Assembly (NCBI GenBank): GCA_026874595.1
Contig: CM049322.1
Span: forward strand, 33,932,340 to 33,996,339
Length of the DNA stretch: 64,000 nucleotides
Reading direction: 5' to 3'
From: Sipunculus nudus
Lineage: Eukaryota; Annelida; Sipuncula; Golfingiida; Sipunculidae
Part shown: positions 46,245 through 58,396 of the stretch, piece after piece
Position numbering within the stretch: the stretch's first letter is position 1
Layout: every line of letters starts with the position of its first letter
Notes under the pieces: generated by a model
The model's database searches: none
Told to the model about the DNA's origin: nothing
What the model saw: only the letters and a program-made list of their open reading frames with translations
Program-made: the position numbers and the translations under genes

Positions 46245-49200
46245 TTAGCTCAGCTGACTTTCAGTCATGCTGGGCTATAGCGATGGGTCTTTGTCTGTTG
46301 TCCTTCTGTCCGGCCGTCCAGCCGTCCGTCCGTCCGTTAGCAGGGCACAAATTGTAACCTTAGGGGCTAGGGCCATGAACTCTATGTAGTCTTAGAGGTT
46401 CTAAAAAGATCTCCTTGCAAACCTGAAATTAGGTCACTGCGACCTATTTTCTCGAAGTTCTGGGGTGTGTTTGCACCCCCCAGAAATAATTCTTTTAGCC
46501 AGAATTTTCATCCCAAACCTTCCATCTTTCACCTACCAACAGGGGAAGAACCATAATAATTTGAGGTCATTAGGTCAAAGGTCAAGGTCACATAACCAAC
46601 TTCTTTGAAAAGCCTGTGGATGCATTTTAAGCCAAACCTTTCATCCCAATTCTTTGATCTTTCACATATAGCTCACCTACAAAGTGGGAGAAGAATCCTA
46701 TAGATGTTGAGGTTACAAGGTCAAAGGTCAGGGTCACAGGATCCATTTCTTTGAAAAGATTGTGGACACATTTCAAGCTAGACCTTTCATTCCAAACCTT
46801 TCAGCACTGATATCGCTTCTCTGCCAACAGGGAAAAAGACCTGTTGATTTTGAGGTCAATGGTCAAGTTCACAGCACCCTATTCTAGCTTGGAGTCATTT
46901 GCAGGCAAACTTTTCAATCTATACTTTCCATCTGTCATATATGGCTTACCTACCAATAGGGGTAGAAGCCTATTGATGTTGAGTTCAAAAGGTAAAAGGT
47001 CAAGGTCACAATATTGTTCTAAATGCTTGTGAACATATTACAAGTGAAACTGTTCAAACCAAACCTTCAGTCTTTCACATATGCCACATCTGTGCATCAC
47101 TGAATGTGATTCAAACTTCATATTTATGGGTCTTTTTGCATGAAGAAATAACTAATTGATTTTGATGTCAGCTGGTCAAGAGGTTAAAGGTTGCAGGTCT
47201 AAGTTATTCACTCATTGGTTGCCAAGTAATTACACCCGGCCAGATGTAAGTGGTTAGTAGTTACCCATCATTTAGAAAGAATCCAGTTGATATGTGATCA
47301 AAAGGCCAAGGTCATAGGTCAGGGATGTTCACAATAACTTATTTTGTAGACCATCTCTATTTTTCTTGTTTTCTTGTATATGGGCCAATTGCGCTAAATA
47401 TGTACATGACAGTGTCTGAGGTTAAAGAAAGTAAAATAAGGCTGTTTGTCAGGCAGTTACTAATTAAGAATATCACAGATGATGCAGAGAGTAACATCCA
47501 TCTCTTTTTAGTGTGATAAAAAAAGATGTTTCTATCCACTTGCAGCAAATTATTGGCCAATTTGTCCCACCCGTAACATGTCCACAGTTAAACCCATAAG
47601 TTTTATGACCATGCAGACCTTAATAATCAGCTGCATACATGCTGCTGAATGAATTTAAAAAGTGTAGTAGGGTTGAAAGTTTACATGAAGAGGTAACTTG
47701 GATACAGAAATCCAAAACTTGGATTTTGGCACCTATTATGATGTCTTGGTCAAAACAAAGTATTTTTTTTGTCCCACCCGTAACAGGCTGTGCTGCAATA
47801 GTCATGATTATTAACCAAGAACTGGATTTTGTGTTACACTGATCATAATAGAAGTGAGATTAATATTTCATATGTGTCTAGGGTACATGTAACTCTAACA
47901 AATCAGAATCAAGTGTTTCATCCAAAAAGGTTGGTATTGTCAATCATTACTGTCCCACCCGTAACAGTGGATTAGCAGTGTGAAATTAGAGACATGATAA
48001 ACCTTAAACCTTTATACAGAAAAGCACAAACCTGAACTGTTTTGTCATGCCTAATTTGTATGCCTGTCCTCTGAATTTATTATACAGCATATCAAAGATA
48101 CATCATTTTGTCCCACCCGTAACGTGTCCCACCCGTAACATTGTCCCACCCGTAACAAGGCAAAGAATATTGCGTGCTGCAGATTAAATAAGATTGAACA
48201 ACTCCTTTCATGTTAACTTTGAAGGTATCTTCTTCAACTCATTTTAAAGGTAATACTATCCTTTTAATATATGTTTTAATATACTTTTTAGGCCTTCTAT
48301 GGTTAATAATTAGGATTTTCAGGAAGGCAATTTATCATATTGTTATTTATGTATATTTAATGCCAAAAATTTTTCTTTCCCTGGATCAATCTGGATTTAA
48401 TTTCATTTATTATGTTTTCAACATTATATATTATTTAAATCATTTAAAATATAAGCAAATAATAAAGGGAAACTGCATATAATGACAGATGTTTTAGTGA
48501 ATTAGTTGATAAAGACATATATATAGTGAAAGGTGACATTAAAGGCAGGTCTGGTCAATAATGGTAACAATAATGGTATGGATTCCAAAGAGAAACTGGC
48601 AAAATTGAAAGGTTGGGAAAACATGAGTACATTTATTTTACATTTACTGTACTTTTACAGTGCTTCATGGACTGTACTAATAAGCATATCTTAAACAGTT
48701 ATTTCAAAGAGTAGCCATGCAGGGTTATTTTTTTTAAATTAACTGCTGCAACTTTTCATCAGAATTATCAGAATGACTGTGCAGATTATTTAATAGCATT
48801 TTCTCACCATAAAATCATCAATAAAGAGGAATATTAAAACATAACTGTTGTAAAAGTAAATAGTATTACCAGCCTTTGTCCCACCGGTAATGGTCCTCAA
48901 TAGACACTTTTTTTTGCCAAATTTGACAAATTCCTCATATTAAATTCTAAAAAGAAATATACTGTGCCTTGATTTTCAATAGTCCATGGCATATTTAAGG
49001 TTTGAGACATTTTATTGTCTTATTAGTGTATATATATATATGTTTTACAAATATATTTGGTAATATAAGAATGTACATACATATATAAAACAAGAATGGA
49101 AAAAGTAAATGGCATTTGCACATGCATGATGATGACATATGACCATGCATTTTATGAACCAAGTATTTCTATTGATTGGAAAGAGATTTGTCATAGGATG

Positions 49201-50876
49201 TAAACATTTAACTACATAAGCGGGAAAACTGGATTAATTTTATGGATATTGATAAGTTTGAATCATATGTAGGTATGTAACACATTCCTTACATATTTTA
49301 TGACATTATATATGGATATTAATTAGCGTATTTCATCTATTTTTCCGACCCTCAAAATATAAATAAATTTCACAGAGGTCGAATAACTAGAGGATATTTA
49401 GCAATTTTTACCCTGTAAATCATGTCATGGTCGAAAAAATAGAATCCCTTTGATTTAGGGGTTTGTCAGCCATCACCTCAGTTCATAGTTGGGCCTCACT
49501 CGTGGTCCAATAAAGTTGTATCTTTATGTGTGCTATTAAAAACTGTCAGGTGACAATATAATAGGTCACAAAATAAATGCTGTTCGCTGTATATAATCAC
49601 CATAGAGGGAAATGGGTTGTCTGTTAATTTCACTAACCTATCAGCGTCTTGTTTTACCACATTTCAGGCATGTAGAATTTGCGCGAATGATTGTTCAGGT
49701 TACGTGGTTACCCAAATAGGAACGGGCGTGAACTAATTTCTGTTTGTGTAATTTTTCTCTTTGAGAAATAAGGGTTTGTTTAATCTCTTATAAAAAGTGA
49801 AACGAAGTAACTTTCCAGGAATGTTCAGTCGCTGGGAAATAATTAAAGTTGGCGATCAGGCAGGTTAACCTTCTTAGGCTAACGTGAGCGGTCAGCCACT
49901 GATTTGCCCTAAAAAATTGCGAAATGACACTGTTGAACCATGATGTAGTACGCACATAATAAGTTGGGGAAATAAAGTGATCATAACATCCGCATATTAG
50001 TTTAAAATAGGAAATGTACATCGGCAATCTGCTAATGTCAAATTTGACATTGCAGTTTTGATTACGCTCTCATCATTTACCACTGTTGTATAAAAAATCA
50101 TCTCCAAAAGTGAATTATCACAGCGTGTTACAGCCAAATTTGCGTTTAACTTTTCGTCATTTCAAACATCCTTTAAGCAATCACTTTTTAAAAAAAAATA
50201 CTAAGCAAATCACATTTTTATAATACAGAAAACTCTTTACAATATACCTTGATAAATAAAACAAACACTTGGGCGGTATGGTATGTATATTCCTTTTTTT
50301 ATTCATCAAAAACTTACTTTTCTGGATATGGCTGATCTTTCCTTTGACACCCACCCATAAATGAAGAAACCTATTGATTTTGAGGACACAGGGTCAAAGG
50401 TCACGGCCACAGCCCCCACTTCTTGAAAAAGCAAGTGGACCCATTTTAAGCAAAACCATTTGACCTAAACCTTTCATCTTGCACATATGGCTCACCCACC
50501 CATGGATGAAGAAACCTATCGATTTTGAGGTCATGGAGTCAAAGGTCACGGACACAGCACCCACTTCTTGAAAAAGCTTGTGGACTGATTTTAAGCCAAC
50601 AGCAGATATACTAACTCCTGTGTTTGTACATCGTCTTCCTGTCTGTCTTCTCATCCATCTCAATATACCTTATTGATCAATTTTAAGCCAAATCATTTGA
50701 TCTCAAGCTTTCTCCTTCAGATAAGCCTCACCCACCCATACACGTACAACTTATTGAGTTTGATGTCAAAGCTCAAGCTCGCACACCTCCCCTACTCATT
50801 TTAACACTTGCATAATACACCCCATATCATTATGCTACCATGCGAGGGGATGCTTCGCTTTACGGAACCCTTGTTT
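46245..50876 (-). mobile_element. Large Helitron-like element
   Basis: On the minus strand the left end is AAACAAGGGTTCCG (50876). The right end is CTAA (46245-46248) after a diverged AGCTCAGCTGACT palindrome and CCGTCCGTCCGTCCG-type repeats. Tandem units of about 150 bp carrying 'aggtcaaaggtcaaggtcac' lie at both extremities (46380-47330 and 50340-50780). The 3 kb between differ and hold the TGTCCCACCCGTAACA cluster, so that part may be a later insertion or carried DNA. No helicase frame. Confidence 0.5.
47563..48157. repeat. Cluster of the 16-bp motif TGTCCCACCCGTAACA
   Basis: Perfect copies lie at 47563-47578, 47770-47785, 47951-47966, 48125-48140 and 48142-48157. A copy lacking the last base is at 48109-48123, and a variant (TGTCCCACCGGTAATG) at 48877-48892. 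All are in one orientation. The sequences between do not resemble each other, so this is not an ordinary tandem array. No frame stays open across the copies. Confidence 0.95.
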
Positions 50877-50920
50877 ATTACATAGACATTTTGCTCAACG
50901 GAAAATATCGGGCCATTTCT

Positions 50921-51000
50921 GGATTTGAACCCATGTTGGTGGCGCACATGTCCAGCGTTCCATTTCACTAGAAAAGCAAGCTTCACTAGCAAGACAGCTT
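50921..51000 (-). repeat. tRNA-like segment (SINE fragment)
   Basis: On the minus strand GGGTTCAAATCC (50921-50932) matches the tRNA B box. Upstream there is only a loose tRNA-like stretch (CGCTGGACATGTGCGCCACC) and no clear A box. I read it as a degraded tRNA-derived SINE rather than a tRNA gene. Confidence 0.35.
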
Positions 51001-51014
51001 GGTGCATGTTTCAT

Positions 51015-51037
51015 ATATATACATATATATATATATT

Positions 51038-51087
<50 letters not shown>

Positions 51088-51100
51088 GTTTATGTAAAAA

Positions 51101-51153
<53 letters not shown>
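51015..51153. repeat. (TA)n tracts before the zinc-finger exon
   Basis: Two TA tracts are separated by an A13 run (51098-51110). They sit in the probable intron directly upstream of the zinc-finger coding exon, ending about 60 nt before its acceptor. Confidence 0.9.
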
Positions 51154-51157
<4 letters not shown>

Positions 51158-51234
51158 GTACCATTACAAACAAATATATACCACATTTTATTTTTATTTT
51201 TATATTTCAGACACCTTCTGAAAGGAGTACAACA

Positions 51235-53757
51235 ATGGAGAACATGAACAGTAATTTAAATAGTGAGTGCAATGTAGAAATGTTTATCAAACAGGAACCA
51301 GAGACTGACAGCCATGATGCAGGCGACACAGGAAGACTGGATAGCAAGGCAACCACGCAAAACACTGGTCCGGTTGAAGCAGACATCAACACACAGCCAG
51401 ACTTGACTTATACAGCCGCTGCCTTTGGCAGTTCAGAACAGGGACCTCCCATATCAGCAGGAAATGTGCAAACCGAAAATGTGAAAAGGTTGAGTTCTTC
51501 CTCTGCCTTCAAGGATGATGCGTCCATGCAGAGCGATGATGATGATATGAGTGAATTTGAAGAAGATGATGATTATGAAGATGATTATGTTGATGATGAG
51601 GATGATGTGAAATCTGAGGGAGCCAGTATTGATTCCAATATTAATACAGAAACAGACCAACCTGTGCCAATGAGTATGTTTTCCTATGATGCTGGTTTGA
51701 ATCCCTTGGATTTATCCAAAAATGCACCAAACCTGACAAATCTCACAAAAAATATTTCCAATTTTAACACATTGCAAACAGGACCTGGAATTTCTGGAAT
51801 TTCCAGCAGAAAGAATATGGTTGCAGATGGAAATACACACAGATGTGTCAGCTGTAACCAGGTTATACCTTTGTCTGGTGATTTGACAAATCGGACATTA
51901 CTATTAAGTTCAGGAGAATTGAAGTGCAGTGTATGCAGTCAGGTTGACACAAAAGGTATGTGTAATGGTATCAAAACAGAAGTGGATGACAGTGGTGGAG
52001 CTCTGGAAGTGATGTATGGCAGTAGTGGAGCATTTGAAATAAATATTGAAAAAATGACAGATGCTGAAGAAATGGCAAATTTAGAAGAAAAAAAGTTCAG
52101 GTGTGAGTTGTGTGGGAAGTGTTTCAGACAGCGTGGTAACCTTCAAGCCCACATCCGCACGCATACAGGTGAGAAACCATTCCATTGCAGTCTTTGCGGT
52201 AAACATTTCTCAGACTCCAGTAATCTCAGAAGACATATTAAATTACACACAGGTGGTAAAGTGCCGCCTTTTGTGCAGCCCCAAGATGTAGCCAAACCAG
52301 GTAAAGTACATAAGTGTCTGGAATGTGGAAAAGTATTCAAAAGCTCCTCAAACTTGACAGGACACATGCGGACTCACACAGGGGAAAAACCTTTTAAGTG
52401 TGACATTTGTGATAAATTGTTTGCCTGTCCGCGGAATCTGAAAAGACACATAAGACTCCATACTGGTGAGAGGCCATATTCTTGTGAAGAATGTGGAAAA
52501 GCTTTTTCTGATCCCTACCAGCTTAAAACGCACATGAAAACACATACAGGCGAGGAAAAATACCACTGTGAAGACTGCAATAAGTCATTTACCAGGTTAA
52601 TTTATTACAAAATGCATTTGGAAACGCATAACGGTAGTAAGCCTTTTAAGTGCAAAGAGTGCGGCAAATGCTATGCTGATTTTAAAGGTTTGAACACTCA
52701 TATCAGAAAACACACTGGTGAAAGGCCTTTTGTTTGTGAAAAATGTGGGATGACCTTCTCAGATTTTAGCAACTACCGCAGACATTTGAAAAGACATGAT
52801 GGCGAAAAGAAATTCCGATGCGATGTGTGCGGTGAATCGTACCACAAATCCACAGACTTCAAAACGCATATGGCTACACATTTTGATCTGAAACCGTTTA
52901 AATGCTCCCATTGTGACAAAGCTTTCAGTGAGTTCAAAAGCCTGACTGTGCACATGAGGATTCATACAGGGGAGAAGCCCTTCACTTGTCAGTTTTGCGG
53001 AAAAGGGTTTGCTTGTCATAGTAATATGCGGCGACACATCAGGACCCACACTGGAGAGAAGCCGTTCTCCTGCGACAAATGCGGTAAATCTTTCAGTGAG
53101 GTGAACCACCTCAAAAGACATGTTAGGATCCATACTGGCGAAAAACCTTACAGTTGTGAATTGTGTGGGAAATGTTTCACCGATTCGAGTGGACTCAATC
53201 TTCATTCGAAAATTCACTCCGGGGAGAAACCTTTTTCCTGTGAGATTTGTGGAAAATGTTTTGCGTTTAAGTTCTCTCTGACTTCTCATGAGCGAATCCA
53301 CACAGGGGAGAAAATATTCAAATGTGAAGACTGCGGTAAGGCATTCACTCATCCGAGCAGCTTGCGTACACATATGTCATCTCATTCCAACGAGTACACT
53401 TTATGCGAGATTTGCGGAAAAAAGTTTGCGAAATCAACAAAAATTCATGTTCATATGAGGACACACACTGGCGAGAAGCCACATGGTTGTGAATACTGCG
53501 GTAAACAGTTTGCTCAACTGAGTCATCTGATTGAGCACCATAAAATACATACCGGTGAGAGACCGTATGAATGTGAACAGTGTGGAAAGTGCTTTGCCCA
53601 GGCCACAAAGCTGAAAGCACACCAGAAATTGCACCTTCCCAAATTTGTGACTGACACATTGTTTGATTCTGCATTTATGAATACCATAGATGTAAATCCA
53701 AGTGATATAAATCCAAGTGATGTATCCATGAAGGAACAGGAAGAGGGTTGTATGTAA
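51235..53757 (+). CDS. 18-finger C2H2 zinc-finger protein
   Basis: An uninterrupted 840-residue frame. The ATG (context AACAATGG) lies 24 nt after an acceptor (TTATATTTCAG at 51210), so only 5' untranslated exons need precede it. Residues 1-287: SUMO-consensus sites at K19 (IKQE), K126 (VKSE) and K247 (IKTE); an acidic tract 101-128; PLDLS at 157-161, the CtBP co-repressor motif; and two CxxC pairs (204/207, 231/234). Fingers 1-18 run from F288 to H800 in 28-residue steps with TGEKP-type linkers, plus a 20-residue spacer after finger 2. Linkers after fingers 5, 6, 8, 9 and 15 are degenerate. The tail has a [10 protein letters not shown] repeat. It is probably a nuclear sequence-specific DNA-binding repressor. 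No KRAB, BTB or SCAN domain is seen, and no orthologue name is safe. Confidence 0.95.
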   Translation: MENMNSNLNSECNVEMFIKQEPETDSHDAGDTGRLDSKATTQNTGPVEADINTQPDLTYTAAAFGSSEQGPPISAGNVQTENVKRLSSSSAFKDDASMQSDDDDMSEFEEDDDYEDDYVDDEDDVKSEGASIDSNINTETDQPVPMSMFSYDAGLNPLDLSKNAPNLTNLTKNISNFNTLQTGPGISGISSRKNMVADGNTHRCVSCNQVIPLSGDLTNRTLLLSSGELKCSVCSQVDTKGMCNGIKTEVDDSGGALEVMYGSSGAFEINIEKMTDAEEMANLEEKKFRCELCGKCFRQRGNLQAHIRTHTGEKPFHCSLCGKHFSDSSNLRRHIKLHTGGKVPPFVQPQDVAKPGKVHKCLECGKVFKSSSNLTGHMRTHTGEKPFKCDICDKLFACPRNLKRHIRLHTGERPYSCEECGKAFSDPYQLKTHMKTHTGEEKYHCEDCNKSFTRLIYYKMHLETHNGSKPFKCKECGKCYADFKGLNTHIRKHTGERPFVCEKCGMTFSDFSNYRRHLKRHDGEKKFRCDVCGESYHKSTDFKTHMATHFDLKPFKCSHCDKAFSEFKSLTVHMRIHTGEKPFTCQFCGKGFACHSNMRRHIRTHTGEKPFSCDKCGKSFSEVNHLKRHVRIHTGEKPYSCELCGKCFTDSSGLNLHSKIHSGEKPFSCEICGKCFAFKFSLTSHERIHTGEKIFKCEDCGKAFTHPSSLRTHMSSHSNEYTLCEICGKKFAKSTKIHVHMRTHTGEKPHGCEYCGKQFAQLSHLIEHHKIHTGERPYECEQCGKCFAQATKLKAHQKLHLPKFVTDTLFDSAFMNTIDVNPSDINPSDVSMKEQEEGCM

Positions 53758-53989
53758 AAAGCCATTTTTTATCTTTTTTTTGTAAAGGATAGGTCCATGG
53801 CCTGTTGGTGGCACTGTCTATTGAATGAGGATATAGACATTCATGTGATAAGAATTAAATGTTATTAATCCCTCTGGATTTCAGGTTTTATATGCTTGGG
53901 GTCAGGAATAATCCAGAAGCCATAACCTGTCGTTGAGACATTTGAGCGAATCTCTGAGGTTCAATGAGATTACAATATTTTGCTGTTGA
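53758..53989. other. 3' flank of the zinc-finger gene
   Basis: This is probable 3' untranslated sequence. No AATAAA is close; candidates lie at 54286 (in AATAAAAGGG) and 57627 (GAATAAAGGG). The true end cannot be chosen from sequence alone. Confidence 0.35.
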
Positions 53990-54066
53990 GGCACTGGCCA
54001 AGTTCCAACCAGGGACCTCCAGCTCTTAAGTCCAATGCCTTAACCCCTTAGCTTTGTCCTACCCTG
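53990..54066 (-). repeat. tRNA-derived SINE head
   Basis: On the minus strand AGCTAAGGGGTTAAGGC resembles an A box and GGTTGGAACTT a B box. The segment between them (TGGACTTAAGAGCTGGAGG) fits a tRNA body with a long variable arm. The SINE would continue toward lower coordinates through about 53880. A functional tRNA is unlikely because acceptor-stem pairing is lacking. Confidence 0.5.
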
Positions 54067-54114
54067 CTATGATCGCATTTATAGCAAACTTGAAAGCAGT
54101 GATGGAGGTCTAGA

Positions 54115-54520
54115 GTTCAGACTCTTTTTCAGGGACCTGGACTCGGGCATGGACTTGAGGTTCCTGTACTCTGACTTGTACTTGGACTCACAGGTTAGGA
54201 CTTGAGAAAACAGGACAAGTCCATCTCAACTCCAGTAGAAGGAAGGCTTTTTCACATCTTATTGAGTCATTTATATATATGTAAAATATTAATAAAAGGG
54301 ACTACCGATATATATTTACAAAAATTTAATAGAAGCTTAATGTAATGAGAAGTTAAATGTAATAAAACAAAAGTTAAAATCATGAGTAAACTGACATAAA
54401 AAGTACTCAAATTTTCATTTTTAATTTGGACTCTAGCTTGGACCCTAAGTTGGACTTGGGTTCCAGATGACCCTGACTTGCATTCTGACTTGGATGGTGG
54501 TGTGGACTTGACTTCATCAC
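54115..54520. repeat. Degenerate GACTTGGACTC repeat
   Basis: GGACTTG, GGACTCG and close variants recur through 54115-54225 and again 54425-54520 with an AT-rich middle. Simple hexamer-like repeats of this type are common in invertebrate intergenic DNA. It probably lies within the 3' flank of the zinc-finger gene. Confidence 0.6.
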
Positions 54521-54817
54521 TGCCAGAAGGTATTGTGAGAATGTATACCCATGTACTTCCACCAACATTCAGGATCACCACATCCAAATTGTTACCAGGA
54601 TCCTGATCAAACATAGGTGTGTGATAAGAAACATTAATCTGAGTCGTGGATAATGTATGTGTCCCATTTAACTAACATTAAACTAACTTTTAACTAACTA
54701 ACTAACTAATAATTTGGGCATAACTGGTCAGGGCTAGATGGGAGGAAAAAATTGGACCTCTAAAATCTGGGAAATAGAACAATACATGCTGACTTCTGCT
54801 ACTTCACACCCTCAATA

Positions 54818-54823
<6 letters not shown>

Positions 54824-54848
<25 letters not shown>
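54824..54848. repeat. C25 homopolymer
   Basis: A run of 25 C residues. Comparable runs in this window are C23 at 35353-35375 and G27 at 15272-15298; their exact lengths are likely to vary between individuals or assemblies. Confidence 0.9.
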
Positions 54849-54871
54849 GATCAAAATCTTTTGCTCATCTT

Positions 54872-55352
54872 TTAAAGGGGCCCAGTCACCTATAGAGCAT
54901 GTTGAATAAACATGAAAAATAGATTCTTCCCTTTAAAATAAATCTGTACCTGCCAAAATATTGCCTTGAAACCATATGCTTGCTCCTGTTTTTACGCTTG
55001 TCAAAAACAGTGGACCACGTACAATCACAGCTGTCAACATAAACATAGTGTGTGGGGCCATGTGCATGGCCGAGCCACACCATGTGTCAATCAGGAGATG
55101 CCCCGACTGACTTTGCCCAAAATATGTAATACATATTCCTGCTGACTGAAACACAGCGTGTTGTGGCTCACAATCAGACCTCTGCCTTGTTATGGTAAAC
55201 AGACACGTGGACGGTGTTTACCAACATGCAGAGCCATAACAAGGCATAAAACAGCCTCATGCAAAGTACTGAGAAAACTTATGTGTAAAGCAAAATTGAT
55301 CTGATAGTGTGAAAGAACGGGCATAATATTGCTCCTGATAATGTCCCTTTAA
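54872..55352. mobile_element. TTAA MITE
   Basis: Flanked by TTAA (54872-54875 and 55349-55352). The left end AGGGGCCCAGTCACCTATAG resembles that of the element at 38802-39261; the right end (opposite strand) starts AGGGACATTATC. The interior matches 41351-41798. A minus-strand frame across it has no domain. Confidence 0.7.
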
Positions 55353-56448
55353 AATCAAGATGGCATGTGACTTCATTGATTTAATTGTACTTGAGGTATT
55401 TAATGCAAATTGTTGGGGAAGTACCAGAAAATCATTATAATGGACATGTAGAAGTATTTTTGTACCATTGTGATAATATCATGTATATCTGATGAATACT
55501 ATTTTTGTAAATATAACTATACATACTTAAAATTATTGTTGTATAAAAGACATTTTCAGCCATGCTTGATGTATATGTTTAGATGTTCCATGTGTATATT
55601 TAGCTGAATCTGCATAGTTATACCATATTACACACTAAAAATCTAGCCAAGGTACATAGATTTTTACATGTTCTTGTTTATTAACAGCTGTGTCCAGGAT
55701 TTTCATTAAAATAAGGTTGCACTGTTATAGCAGGGCAGGTCACCTGACTTTTACATATACCTAACTTGGATATTGTCTTTGTTTCCAAACCCTGCGAAGA
55801 GGACAAAAACAGGCCTTAACGGGTACATGGTGTAGTTGAAGGGCTCTGCAAATAGCATACATAAAGTGCTGTATATTAACATCAGCAAGAACTCTTCAGA
55901 GATTCTCCCATTTGTTACATTTATATATCTAGAATTAATTGGTAATGTCTCAAAGTCTGATTTATAGCTGAAGATTTCAAATTTCATTTATTTCGAGACG
56001 CACTTGATCTGTAGTTATTATGCATGATTCTGAGATATGTAACAGGGAACATGTTACAGTAGATGTCATAGAGGTGAGAACCTCTGTATAAAACACATTC
56101 AGTAACTCTTTGGTAATGTATGACAGTAGGGTGTGAGTTTAGTGATATAATTTGCCTGCAGATGGCAGGACATGCTACTGTTGCACATATCCTTCCATAC
56201 CACAACAGTGGAGCATACCAACTTGGCCAGTCTTCCTTCAGGAGATTGGTATATGGTTCATTCTGTAAGACATTTATAAATACATATTTTGTATTACTAT
56301 TAATGTTATTAAGGTACTTGTTAATCATACTTTATAGGTACAGTTAAAAGTCATATTTTATAGGTACAGATAAGTAACATTCTGTATTGTACTTTATATT
56401 ATATTATTGTGAGGTGGTGAAAATGTTTGATGTGGTCATCACATAATT
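55353..56448. other. Sequence 3' of the zinc-finger gene, unassigned
   Basis: AT-rich. Overlapping frames on opposite strands around 55984-56347 show no domain. It may be long 3' untranslated sequence or plain spacer. Confidence 0.4.
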
Positions 56449-57542
56449 ATGTCTCCCCTCTCCATGGGGGGAGATGTATAGTGTTTGGTCTGTCGTCAGC
56501 GTTGTTTGTGTCATATTTTGTGAAAGCAATAACTTTGAAACGACTCAACATTTTTTCATTAAATTTAAAATTTAAAATGTGTCTCTCAAAATCACGGACG
56601 AGCTCAGAAATCGATGACCTTGACCTTCATCATCAAATATGAAGTATCAGATATATTTTCCTCAAATTTTACCACTTAATGTTTAAATCAAGTTCTTTAA
56701 GGAGCTCAAAAACTGGTGTCCTAGACCTTGATCTTCAAAGTTAAATTGGCCAGAATCGAAAGTACTAGCATTTGTGAACATTATAACTTTTGAACCTCCC
56801 AATTTATTTTTTTTAAATCTCAGACGAGATCGAAAAGTGGTGATCTAGACCTTAAAAATCATTGTCAAATAGACTAAACAGAATGATTTGTGAACCCTAT
56901 AACTTTAGAAGTAGCGCATTTTTTTCCCAAAATTTGAAACATCAACTGTTTTAATCAAGTCCCTTTAGGAGACGAAAACTGGTGTCATTGGCCTGGATCT
57001 TCAAGGTTAAATCTGCCGGGATAGGATTTAACTTTTAACGCTTTAACTTTTGAAAAACTTTATATATTTTCATGAAATTCAGCTTTTGAATTGTCTCATC
57101 AAATTTCTTGGTCAAGTTAATACACTGGTGACATTGACGTTCATCATTAAGGTCAAATTGGCCGAAATATAATTATTTGTTAACCTAAACTTAAGAACTA
57201 GCTCATATTTATTTCCTCAAATTTGAAACATTATTTGTTTTAATCATGTCCCTTGACCTGGATATTCAAGGTCAAATGGGGCAGAATATAAATTATTTTT
57301 GAACGCTATCAATTTTGAACTACTTGATGTATTTTCATGAAATTCAACCTGTGAAATGTCTCCACCAAAATCTCGGACAAGTTAAAAATTCATTGTCTTT
57401 GACCATCATCAAGGTCAAATGATCGTCATCATACAAGGTCAGCTATTTAAAAATCCAGGATTTAAGTTGACACCAAACTTTTGAAGCTGTCCATTCATTC
57501 CCTCAAATTTGGGAAAGTGAGGCCCGTAGTGAGGAGAGACAT
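56449..57542. mobile_element. Repeat element with ATGTCTC ends
   Basis: The left end ATGTCTCCCCTCTCCATGG and the opposite-strand right end ATGTCTCTCCTCACTACGG are inverted over about 12 bp. The body holds about six diverged units of 130-160 bp carrying 'aacttttgaac', 'tcatgaaattcaac' and 'gaccttgatcttcaaggtcaaat'. Non-coding; the superfamily is not clear. Confidence 0.6.
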
Positions 57543-58396
57543 ATATACTAGTAGTTGTTTTTGTGTCATAAAAACAAGGTCCTCTGGTAGATATTGTATA
57601 TAATCCATTTCAGCCTAACTTCATTGAATAAAGGGATTGCACTTGAACATAAATAATAAATTATTGAATATTATTATTATTTAATACTAAATTACACAAG
57701 CTTTCTGATATTTCATGTTGTATACAATACTAAAAAGGAATCTATATTTAAACTATCTATATGTGTGTTTATGTGAATGATACGTGTACAGTTAACCCCT
57801 TGTCATATAGAAATAAATTATGAATACTCAATGTGAGAGATATGTTGTTATGTATGGTATGATAATCATATTGAGTGTATGGATGTATGGGGGTAAATGA
57901 GTCGTGTTAAAATCATTGTTCCTGGATACAATGTGCCCTTTCTTGCCATTTGTAGAGGTGGCTCATTGAGTCATGATTAAAATAGTGATGGGGACGTCCA
58001 TCATCCAGCTGTTAGCAGGGGCCATATCATAACCATTTGACAAAGAAAGTTCTTGCTTAGAATCCAAACCTATCCCAGTGAACAGGCTTGGATCAAGTAC
58101 AGACCCATCAAGTACAGGGGGTCTGTACTTCCGTACAAGTGCTTCAGCTTTCGACATATCCAAGTACATGTACTGAAATTTTTAAGTGTACTTGAGTACA
58201 AGTACAGTAGTCTTTACTTAAGTACAAGTACTTTTATCATTTGATTCATTCAGATAAAGAAAAACGCACAAAATGTTCAGAATGTTCCTTTATTATGTAT
58301 AATAAACATTGTAAATATCTGGATTATACACTGGGAATGAAACGGGTAGCAATGATCACTGCACTAAACTTCAGTAATCCTTTTTTATCAGATTTA
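57543..58396. repeat. Spacer with GTACTTGTACTT-type repeat
   Basis: Between 58085 and 58235 the phrases AAGTACAAGTAC, GTACTTGAGTAC and CTGTACTTCCGTACAAG recur in both orientations, giving a strongly self-complementary segment. AATAAAGGG at 57626 could end a long transcript. No gene is supported; the frame at 57963-58169 (minus) overlaps this repeat. Confidence 0.5.

Noticed and set aside
47620-47842. Coding repeat reading of the motif (VPPVT on one strand, VTGGT on the other)
   Set aside because: Stop codons interrupt every frame between copies.
47560-48160. CRISPR-like reading of the 16-bp motif cluster
   Set aside because: The motif is too short, spacings are irregular, and the DNA is eukaryotic with introns and LINEs.
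52143-53814. Minus-strand frames across the zinc-finger gene, the longest 204 codons
   Set aside because: Shadows of the highly repetitive C2H2 coding sequence on the other strand.
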